A stretch of DNA of 64,000 nucleotides from Sphingopyxis flava (GTDB taxonomy: Bacteria; Pseudomonadota; Alphaproteobacteria; Sphingomonadales; Sphingomonadaceae): NCBI RefSeq assembly GCF_900168005.1, contig NZ_FUYP01000009.1, positions 91,156-155,155 of the forward strand. The letters are read 5' to 3'. Positions 58,312 to 64,000 of this stretch are shown here, piece after piece (the first letter of the stretch is position 1; each line of letters opens with the position of its first letter). Under the pieces are notes generated by a model that worked only from the letters and a program-made list of their open reading frames with translations, made no database searches and was not told the origin of the DNA. The translations under genes were made by a program, and so were the position numbers.

Positions 58312-58336
58312 CCCGATCCGGGGTTGACGGATCGGG
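58312..58336. promoter_or_regulatory. 9-bp perfect inverted repeat between divergent SDR and hydrolase genes
   Basis: CCCGATCCG and CGGATCGGG flank a 7-base spacer (GGGTTGA) in the 89-bp divergent gap. The repeat lies 21 bp upstream of the SDR start and 45 bp upstream of the hydrolase start. It is well placed as a shared operator for both genes or as a hairpin between them. No T-run follows, so it is not a terminator. Confidence 0.45.
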
Positions 58337-58380
58337 TTCGGTCGCCTTTTGAAACCCAACCAGACAGCAAGGACGAACCG

Positions 58381-59247
58381 ATGGCAAGAGGTCCCACCTC
58401 CAACAGCTTCATTTCGCAGCGCCTCAAGCTGCACTATGTCGATTGGGGAAATGAAGGCGCTCCGCCGCTGCTGCTCGTACACGGCGGACGTGACCATTGC
58501 CGAAGCTGGGACTGGGTCGCTGAGAAGCTCGCAGAGCGATATCATATTATCGCACCCGACCTTCGAGGCCACGGCGACAGCGCCTGGTCGCCCGACGCCA
58601 ATTACGACATGGACGCCTTCGTCTATGACCTCGCGCAGCTCATCCATCAGCTCGACCTCGCCCCTGTCACGATTGTCGCCCATTCGATGGGCGGCAATAT
58701 CGCGCTGCGATACACGGGTCTTTACCCCGACCATGTCCGCAAGATCGTCGCGATCGAAGGTCTTGGGCCCTCCCCCAAGGAGCGCGCAAAGCGCGCGGCG
58801 GTGCCGGTTGCCGATCGCTTCCGCAAGTGGATCGAGGACAAGCGCGCAGCGGCCGGCAGGATCCCCAAGCGTTATGCGACGCTCGACGACGCCCTCGCCC
58901 GGATGATGGCAGAAAATGCCTATCTGACCCCGGAGCAGGCGCGCCACCTCACCGTTCAGGGAATCAACCGCAACGAGGATGGCAGCTGGAGCTGGAAGTT
59001 CGACAATTACCTCAACGTCTGGTCGGTGTTCGACATGCCGCAAGCCGATATTGAGGCGCTGTGGTCGGCGATCACCTGCCCCACATTGCTGCTCTACGGC
59101 GCCGACAGCTGGGCCTCGAACCCGGAAAAGGACGGCCGGCTCGTCCATTTTCGCAATGCCAAGGTGATCGAATTCGAAAATGCCGGCCACTGGCTCCATC
59201 ACGACCAGTTCGAACGGTTCATGTCCACGCTAGACGAATTTCTGTAA
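58381..59247 (+). CDS. Alpha/beta hydrolase
   Basis: This 288-residue hydrolase shows the fold's HGG oxyanion region (LLLVHGGRDHCRSWDWV, about 35-51), DLRGHGDSAW (about 60-69), the nucleophile elbow VAHSMGGNIALRY (about 99-111; Ser in HSMGG) and a C-terminal histidine in AGHWLHHDQF (about 272-281). The start at 58381 follows AAGGA 7 bases upstream; the longer frame to 58324 overlaps the palindrome and is less likely. The substrate is unknown. The divergent DECR2-like neighbour hints at acyl-ester or acyl-CoA substrates. Confidence 0.88.
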   Translation: MARGPTSNSFISQRLKLHYVDWGNEGAPPLLLVHGGRDHCRSWDWVAEKLAERYHIIAPDLRGHGDSAWSPDANYDMDAFVYDLAQLIHQLDLAPVTIVAHSMGGNIALRYTGLYPDHVRKIVAIEGLGPSPKERAKRAAVPVADRFRKWIEDKRAAAGRIPKRYATLDDALARMMAENAYLTPEQARHLTVQGINRNEDGSWSWKFDNYLNVWSVFDMPQADIEALWSAITCPTLLLYGADSWASNPEKDGRLVHFRNAKVIEFENAGHWLHHDQFERFMSTLDEFL

Positions 59248-59283
59248 TTTCCTCCCGAGGCGCTCGGCCGCCGGGATGGAATA

Positions 59284-60006
59284 ATGAGCTACAGCGGTCA
59301 GATATCGGCACGGCAGCGCTGGGTTGCGGCAAGCAGCACTCTGCTCGTTGTCGCGGCCGTCGGAATGGCTCTGTTGAGGGGGCTCGATCTCTCGGTCGTG
59401 CGAATTGCCGATGCCGCAATCAGCGCGATCTCGATTCCGGCGCCGCAGCCGCGTGAAGAGCCGCCGCTCAAGCCTCGCTTCGACGAGGTGGCAAGCGGCA
59501 AGGCCGGCGAGCCGAACGAGAAGGCCAAGGCGGCCCCGATCGCGGCGCCCGAGCCCAAGCTGCCACCCGTAAAACCGACCGTCCCCGCCGCGCCGGCCCC
59601 CGGGACGGGCAGCGATGCCTCGGCGGGGGCAGCGGCGGAACCCGGCGCGGGATCGGGTGCAGGCGGACGCGGGGAGGGAAGCGGCGCGGGCGGGTCTGGC
59701 AGCGGCACCGGCGGCGGAACGCGTCCCGTGTGGGTCAGCGGTACGATCCGCGACAAGGATTATCCAAGGCCCGCGGCGCGCGCCAAGGTCGGGGGCGAGG
59801 TCGAGGTGCGCTTCACGATCGAGCCGTCCGGGCAGGTTAGCGGCTGCCGTGTTTCGCGTTCGAGCGGCGATCCCTTGCTCGATGCGACAACCTGCCGCCT
59901 TATCGAGGAGCGTTTCCGCTTCAAGCCGGCGACGAACGGCCGCGGAGTGCCTGTCGCGAGCCAATATGGCTGGCGCCAAAGCTGGTGGCTCGAGCGCAGC
60001 CGCTGA
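59284..60006 (+). CDS. Energy-transducer TonB family protein
   Basis: This 240-residue inner-membrane protein has one N-terminal helix (about 16-36), a proline/alanine- and glycine-rich periplasmic linker (about 55-145, ending in GSGSGTGGGTR repeats) and a C-terminal TonB domain. The domain shows KVGGEVEVRFTIEPSGQVSG (about 166-185), SGDPLLDATTCRLIEERFRF and a final WW pair. It couples proton-motive force to outer-membrane receptors. It is the first of two TonB-like genes flanking a siderophore receptor. It is 118 bp upstream of the receptor, with Fur-like sites between. Confidence 0.9.
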   Translation: MSYSGQISARQRWVAASSTLLVVAAVGMALLRGLDLSVVRIADAAISAISIPAPQPREEPPLKPRFDEVASGKAGEPNEKAKAAPIAAPEPKLPPVKPTVPAAPAPGTGSDASAGAAAEPGAGSGAGGRGEGSGAGGSGSGTGGGTRPVWVSGTIRDKDYPRPAARAKVGGEVEVRFTIEPSGQVSGCRVSRSSGDPLLDATTCRLIEERFRFKPATNGRGVPVASQYGWRQSWWLERSR

Positions 60007-60022
60007 ACGACCGATTCAGGCA

Positions 60023-60080
60023 TTGCGACAATATCGCGAACGATTCGCAATCTCATTGACTCTGCGAGCGATTCGCAATA
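60023..60080. promoter_or_regulatory. Fur-like operator cluster upstream of the siderophore receptor
   Basis: Two near-identical 15-bp imperfect palindromes of 7-1-7 layout, CGCGAACGATTCGCA (60035-60049) and TGCGAGCGATTCGCA (60063-60077), occur 28 bp apart. A third related half lies at about 60024-60040 (TTGCGACAATATCGCGAA). Tandem boxes of this shape before a TonB-dependent receptor are what Fur-family repression would look like. The exact consensus in this organism is not known to me. The receptor gene starts 48 bp after the second box. Confidence 0.6.
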
Positions 60081-60124
60081 GCGGCGGCACGGCTCCATGA
60101 AACTCTCGAAAAAAGGGGAAATAA

Positions 60125-62431
60125 ATGTCAATCTTGCGTTTGCGCGAAACCATGTCAGCGGCCGCGCCTGCCTATCTGGCGCTGAGCTGCTTTGGTTTTG
60201 CGGCCTCTCCCGCAGCGGCGCAGGAGAGCGAACAGCAGACAAAACAGCCGGTCCTCGGCGGCGTCACGGTCATCGACACCGCAATCGCCGAGGATGGCTA
60301 CAAGGTCGACAGGCCGTCTTCCCCCAAATTCACCCAGCCACTGCGCGACACGCCCCAGACCATCCAGATCATCGACAAGCAATTGTTCACCGAACAGGGC
60401 GCGACGACGCTGAGCGAGGTGCTGCGCAACAGCCCGGGCGTCGGCACCTTCTACGCCGGTGAAAATGGCAACACGACGAGCGGCGATTCGGTTCGCATGC
60501 GCGGCTTCGATACGTCGAGCAGCATCTTCGTCGACGGGATCCGCGATCTTGGCGCAATCTCGCGCGATGTCTTCAATACCGACGCGGTCGAGGTCGCAAA
60601 GGGACCGGCGGGTACGGACAATGGCCGCACCTCCCCCACGGGCGCGATCAACATGGTCAGCAAGCGTGCGTCGCTGGAAAGCGCTCTTTCGGGCGCGCTA
60701 TCGGTCGGGACTGACGGGCAAAGGCGGGTGACGGCAGACGTCAACCAGACGCTGGGCGCGCTTAGCAGCAGCGCGCTCAGGCTGAACCTCCTGTGGCAGG
60801 ACAGCGACGTGGCCGGGCGCGACCATGTCGAAAATCAGCGCGTTGGTCTTGCCGCCTCGCTCGGCCTCGGGCTCGACAGCTCAACTCGCGCCTGGCTTAA
60901 CCTTCTCTATGTCGACCAGGACAATATTCCCGACGGCTATGTTCCAACGATTGCGCTTCCCGGCTGGCAGCCGCAGGCAGGACTGGAGCCATTGGCGGGC
61001 CATCCGGTTGACTCGAAGAATTTTTACGGCACGCGCAAGGATCACGATGATGTAACAGCGCAAATGGCAACGCTCATCATCGAGCATGATTTTTCCGATA
61101 GCGTTCGGCTGACCAATGTCGCACGCGCCGGTGAGACAAGGCAGGATTATCTGCTGACCGCCTTCATGTCGACGGGAGCCAATATTAGTGGCGATCCCGC
61201 CAATCCTGACGATCTTTCAGCCTATCGCATGACGCGCGGCAACCCGACGATCCGCGACAGCAGAAATCGCATCCTTACCAACCAGCTCAACCTTCGGGCC
61301 GATTTTGCCACCGGCGCAGTCGAGCATAATCTCAGCATCGGCGCCGAGATTACGGGCGAAAAGCAAATCCTCTACAGCCACAGCGCGGCGGGTACGCTGC
61401 CGCCCGCCAATCTTTATAGTCCCGACTGGAACGACACCGGGGACTACACCCATTCGCGCAATGGTGCCGCGGCGCGGGGCAAGACCAATACCCTTGCCTT
61501 CTATGCGTTCGACACCGCGAAGCTCTTTAGCGGCTTGCTCCTGGTCACGGGCGGCGTGCGCATCGATCACTATAAGACAAGCTTTTTCAGCAATGCGGTC
61601 TGCAACAACGGCACAGGCCGCGGCGCCGTGCCTTGCGGCACCGCGCCCCTCGGGTCGATCGTCACCACCGCCGATCTTGAATCCAAGGACACTTTGTTCA
61701 GCTGGAAGCTCGGCGCGGTCTTGAAGCCCGCTGAGCCGGTCAGCCTTTATGTGAATTATGCAATCTCGCAGCAGCCCCCGGGCGGCGAGGCCTTCACGCT
61801 TGCGACCGGCGACAATGCGAACAACCCCGACTTCGCACCCCAGAAGGCAAAAACCATCGAGGCGGGCCTGAAGTGGGACCTTCTCGATGGCGCGCTCGCG
61901 TTCAATGCAGCCCTCTTCCAGACGAGGGTGCTGAACGAAATCAACGCCGCGGACCCGTCCGACATCCAGAGCGGCTCGAAGCGCGTGCGGGGCCTTGAAC
62001 TCTCGCTTGTCGGCAATATCACCGACGCCTGGTCGATCTCGGCGGGCTATGCGCATCAGAAAACGAAGGTTACAAACGGAAACCCCGTCGCGGTGGATGG
62101 CACGAGCGGCCTCACCTACGCGCCCGACGACAGCTTCTCCTCCTGGACCAGCTATCGTACCCCCTTTGGCCTCGAGGTGGCCGGGGGCGTTCGCTACACG
62201 AGCGGGATGCGGCGCGGCACCGATGGCGCGGTCGGCACGCCGCCCCGCACCGAGGGCTATACCGTCGTCGATGCAATGCTCGGCTACGCGATCACCGATA
62301 ACATCATGCTGCGTGCGAACGCCTATAATCTGTTCGACAAAGATTATGTCGCAGCGATCAACAAGAGCGGCTACCGCTATGTCCCGGGGCAGCCGCAAAC
62401 CTTTCTGCTAAGTGCCGACTTCCGCTTTTGA
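60125..62431 (+). CDS. TonB-dependent siderophore receptor, Fiu-like (catecholate)
   Basis: This outer-membrane receptor imports ferric siderophores. The 768-residue product has a signal peptide ending ASPAAAQ (about residue 36), a plug domain with TLSEVLRNSPGVGTFYAGEN (about 96-115), RMRGFDTSSSIFVDGIRD and NMVSKRAS, and a 22-strand barrel ending in LSADFRF with the expected terminal Phe. The plug motifs and size match the Fiu/CirA-type catecholate group. The start at 60125 follows AAGGGGA. Two TonB genes and a PiuC-like gene surround it. The actual siderophore is not predictable. Confidence 0.93.
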   Translation: MSILRLRETMSAAAPAYLALSCFGFAASPAAAQESEQQTKQPVLGGVTVIDTAIAEDGYKVDRPSSPKFTQPLRDTPQTIQIIDKQLFTEQGATTLSEVLRNSPGVGTFYAGENGNTTSGDSVRMRGFDTSSSIFVDGIRDLGAISRDVFNTDAVEVAKGPAGTDNGRTSPTGAINMVSKRASLESALSGALSVGTDGQRRVTADVNQTLGALSSSALRLNLLWQDSDVAGRDHVENQRVGLAASLGLGLDSSTRAWLNLLYVDQDNIPDGYVPTIALPGWQPQAGLEPLAGHPVDSKNFYGTRKDHDDVTAQMATLIIEHDFSDSVRLTNVARAGETRQDYLLTAFMSTGANISGDPANPDDLSAYRMTRGNPTIRDSRNRILTNQLNLRADFATGAVEHNLSIGAEITGEKQILYSHSAAGTLPPANLYSPDWNDTGDYTHSRNGAAARGKTNTLAFYAFDTAKLFSGLLLVTGGVRIDHYKTSFFSNAVCNNGTGRGAVPCGTAPLGSIVTTADLESKDTLFSWKLGAVLKPAEPVSLYVNYAISQQPPGGEAFTLATGDNANNPDFAPQKAKTIEAGLKWDLLDGALAFNAALFQTRVLNEINAADPSDIQSGSKRVRGLELSLVGNITDAWSISAGYAHQKTKVTNGNPVAVDGTSGLTYAPDDSFSSWTSYRTPFGLEVAGGVRYTSGMRRGTDGAVGTPPRTEGYTVVDAMLGYAITDNIMLRANAYNLFDKDYVAAINKSGYRYVPGQPQTFLLSADFRF

Positions 62432-62452
62432 GGGAGAAGGGCACCGGGGCCT

Positions 62453-62474
62453 GGCGGGGGGCTTGCCCCCCGCC
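62453..62474. other. GC hairpin between receptor and piuC-like gene
   Basis: GGCGGGGGG and CCCCCCGCC form a perfect 9-bp stem with loop CTTG in the 76-bp gap between the receptor stop and the dioxygenase start. There is no T-run immediately after it. It may attenuate transcription or protect the receptor mRNA so that the receptor is made in excess over the downstream genes. Confidence 0.55.
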
Positions 62475-62507
62475 TTCGCCGTTTGAAAAGACATTTGGAG
62501 CTCAGCC

Positions 62508-63185
62508 ATGCTGCTGCATATCCCGAAGGTGCTGACGGCCGATGAGGTGGCGGAGTTTCGCCGCCGCCTCGAGGGCGCCGAATGGACCGACGGGCGCGAG
62601 ACGGTCGGGGCGCAGGGCGCGAAGGTCAAGCACAACGAACAACTGCCCGACACATCTGCGCTCAAGGCTGAACTCAGCGCCGCCGTTCTTGCCGCGCTGA
62701 AGCGCAATCCGACCTTTTTTGCCGCGGCGCTTCCGCGCAAGATTCTGCCGCCGCGTTTCAATCGCTATGCGGGAGGGGGCGAATATGGCTTTCACGTCGA
62801 TGGTGCCGTGATGCACATTGCAAATGGCGAGCATCTGCGATCGGATCTGTCCTGCACGCTCTTCCTCAGCGACCCGGACGCGTATGAGGGCGGCCGCCTG
62901 ATCATCAGCGGGAGCCCCGGCGGGCGCGGGATCGCTCTGCCCGCGGGCGATGCCCTCCTCTATCCCGCAAACAGCCTCCACCGCGTCGAACCGGTGACCC
63001 GCGGTGCCCGGCTTGCCTCCTTCTTCTGGATCCAGAGCCTGGTGCGCGACAACGAGCAGCGGCGGATGCTGTTCGAAATGGATACCGCGATCCAGAAACT
63101 CACGCTCGACGGAGCCGACGAAGATGCTGTCCTCCAACTCACTTGCGTTTACCACAACCTCCTCCGGCACTGGTCCGAGACCTGA
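62508..63185 (+). CDS. Fe2+-dependent dioxygenase, PiuC/YbiX family
   Basis: This 225-residue 2-oxoglutarate/Fe(II)-type hydroxylase has the HxD...H facial triad: GFHVDGAVMH (about 94-103) supplies His and Asp, and SLHRVEPVTRGARLASFFWI (about 156-175) supplies the distal His. The length equals E. coli YbiX. These enzymes are encoded next to catecholate receptors and are iron-repressed, consistent with the gene upstream. The last 62 bases overlap the second TonB gene in another frame. The reaction catalysed is not established for the family. Confidence 0.9.
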   Translation: MLLHIPKVLTADEVAEFRRRLEGAEWTDGRETVGAQGAKVKHNEQLPDTSALKAELSAAVLAALKRNPTFFAAALPRKILPPRFNRYAGGGEYGFHVDGAVMHIANGEHLRSDLSCTLFLSDPDAYEGGRLIISGSPGGRGIALPAGDALLYPANSLHRVEPVTRGARLASFFWIQSLVRDNEQRRMLFEMDTAIQKLTLDGADEDAVLQLTCVYHNLLRHWSET

Positions 63186-63903
63186 CGCGCTCGAGCTGCC
63201 GCAAAGCGGGGAGACCGGGCGGCCCAATCTCGCCCGCCCGAGCGCGCGAGCAGCCTCCGGACGCTACGGCGAGGATCGCAAGCTCAATCTGCCCGCCGCG
63301 GCGCTGTCTTTGATGGTGGCAGCGGCAGTACTCGCGGCCCTGCTCCAGACGAACTACCGCCGCGCGCAGACCGAGGCGGCCAGGCTCGCAGTGATCAACC
63401 TCTCTGCCGCGCTGCCCCCTCCCCCGCCCGCAGCGCCGCGCGATGTGCCCGAGCAGCAGCAGGCGCCGGTCGCAGCTCCGCGCCCGCTGACCCCGATCCC
63501 GGTCGAGCGCTCACCGCTGCTCGCTGTGCCCGACCCGTCACCTCCGCCGCCGGTGCCGGTGGCCCTGGCCCCGGCTCCCGCTGCCCCTCCCGCGCCCCCG
63601 GCGCCACCTGCGACGGTCGAGGCGGACGATCTTTCCGCGCACATGCTCTCTTCAACCCCACCGAGCTATCCGAGAGAAAGCCGGCGCCAGCGCGAAGAGG
63701 GCACGGTGCTTCTCGCGCTCACGCTTGATGTGGATGGCTCGGTCGCGGCTATTTCGGTCGCCCAAAGCAGCGGCTTCCGGCGTCTCGACGAGGCAGCGCT
63801 GCGCGCCGTACGCAAATGGCGCTGGGCGCCGACGATACGAAGGGGGCAAGCGGTGATGGTCAAGGGATTGGTCGAAATCCCCTTCATCCTGCGTGCAAAA
63901 TAG
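63124..63903 (+). CDS. Energy-transducer TonB family protein (second copy)
   Basis: This 259-residue TonB has a hydrophilic N-terminus of about 55 residues, one membrane helix (LPAAALSLMVAAAVLAALLQ, about 58-77), a very proline-rich periplasmic stretch (about 95-165) and a C-terminal TonB domain with PSYPRESRRQREEGTVLLAL (about 179-198) and RLDEAALRAVRKWRWAP. The first usable start, ATG 63124, overlaps the dioxygenase gene by 62 bases; no ATG, GTG or TTG occurs between there and the helix. It forms the end of the iron-uptake operon. Confidence 0.85.
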   Translation: MLSSNSLAFTTTSSGTGPRPDALELPQSGETGRPNLARPSARAASGRYGEDRKLNLPAAALSLMVAAAVLAALLQTNYRRAQTEAARLAVINLSAALPPPPPAAPRDVPEQQQAPVAAPRPLTPIPVERSPLLAVPDPSPPPPVPVALAPAPAAPPAPPAPPATVEADDLSAHMLSSTPPSYPRESRRQREEGTVLLALTLDVDGSVAAISVAQSSGFRRLDEAALRAVRKWRWAPTIRRGQAVMVKGLVEIPFILRAK

Positions 63904-63906
63904 CGC

Positions 63907-64000
63907 CTAGAGTCGATTTCGGTTTGATTGAATCGACAGGGGATTCCCTAGGGGGTCGATTTCTGATTCAACCTGCTGGCTGAGCAGGAGGTCGGCATGG
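63907..64000 (+). mobile_element. Probable left end of an insertion sequence (IS630-like), truncated by the window
   Basis: Directly after the tonB stop the sequence shows CTAGAGTCGATTTCGG, then GATTGAATCGAC and later GTCGATTTCTGATTCAAC. These related AT-rich blocks are in inverted and direct orientation, unlike the surrounding DNA. A strong AGGAGG precedes an ATG at 63997 that opens a new gene cut by the window edge. The pattern resembles the terminal inverted repeat plus transposase start of an IS630-type element. The identification depends on sequence outside the window. Confidence 0.4.

Noticed and set aside
1..64000. CRISPR arrays, prophage, toxin-antitoxin or restriction systems
   Set aside because: No regularly spaced repeats and no genes of these types were found. 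Almost all of the window is occupied by conserved core genes.

Overview
The window reads as chromosomal DNA of a high-GC alphaproteobacterium of the order Sphingomonadales, most like Sphingopyxis or Sphingomonas. This placement rests on gene content and order: a nuo-birA-coaX-rnj-DUF1467 block, lolC/lolD near dnaE, zapA followed by a 6S-like RNA locus and fau, DUF2842, a CpdR-type response regulator, and a GTTC-N7-GTTC SOS box. The genus is an inference made without a database search. Coding density is very high. Many neighbouring genes overlap by 1 to 4 bases (ATGA, TGATG, TAATG), so translational coupling is widespread.

Layout. 1-4.3 kb (minus): end of an ispE operon, a TPR protein and ETF-ubiquinone oxidoreductase. 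4.3-8.6 kb (plus): a degenerate uracil-DNA-glycosylase relative, a lytic transglycosylase, moaB and a radical SAM gene with a LexA box. 8.7-16.4 kb (minus): an acyl-CoA ligase, dnaE, glutathione peroxidase and lolD/lolC. 16.8-34.9 kb (minus): DUF1467, RNase J, coaX, birA and the complete 14-gene complex I operon nuoA-N, with an extra 52-residue membrane protein gene between nuoE and nuoF. 35-40.5 kb: YbjN protein, inositol-phosphatase family protein, EF-P, OPT transporter, thiE and a small lipoprotein. 40.6-46.6 kb (minus): an O-methyltransferase followed by a central-carbon cluster (class I aldolase, pgk, gap, tkt). 46.8-48.6 kb (plus): a small coiled-coil protein, zapA, a 6S RNA candidate, fau and DUF2842. 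48.6-56.8 kb: tRNA-Asp, AI-2E transporter, a small exported protein, the branched-chain 2-oxoacid dehydrogenase E1a-E1b-E2 operon, thyA, tRNA-Pro with a possible downstream sRNA, and an N-formylglutamate amidohydrolase. 56.9-64 kb (plus except one gene): cpdR, tRNA-Val, a DECR2-like reductase (minus), an alpha/beta hydrolase, and an iron-uptake locus (TonB, catecholate-type TonB-dependent receptor, PiuC-like dioxygenase, second TonB). The window ends in what looks like the edge of an insertion sequence.

How it works together. The nuo operon and ETF-QO feed the quinone pool. The acyl-CoA ligase, DECR2-like reductase and bkd operon supply acyl-CoA substrates whose oxidation needs ETF-QO. The aldolase/pgk/gap/tkt cluster provides central carbon flux. 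The last 5 kb is a self-contained iron-responsive uptake module with Fur-like operators.

I found no phage, CRISPR, toxin-antitoxin or obvious defence system. Most of the window is conserved core genome. The points of interest are small or regulatory: an SOS-controlled radical SAM gene, an unannotated membrane microprotein in the nuo operon, an unusual NuoC tail, a birA gene with no ordinary start codon, a UDG relative lacking its expected motifs, a candidate sRNA behind tRNA-Pro, and several near-perfect operator-like palindromes.
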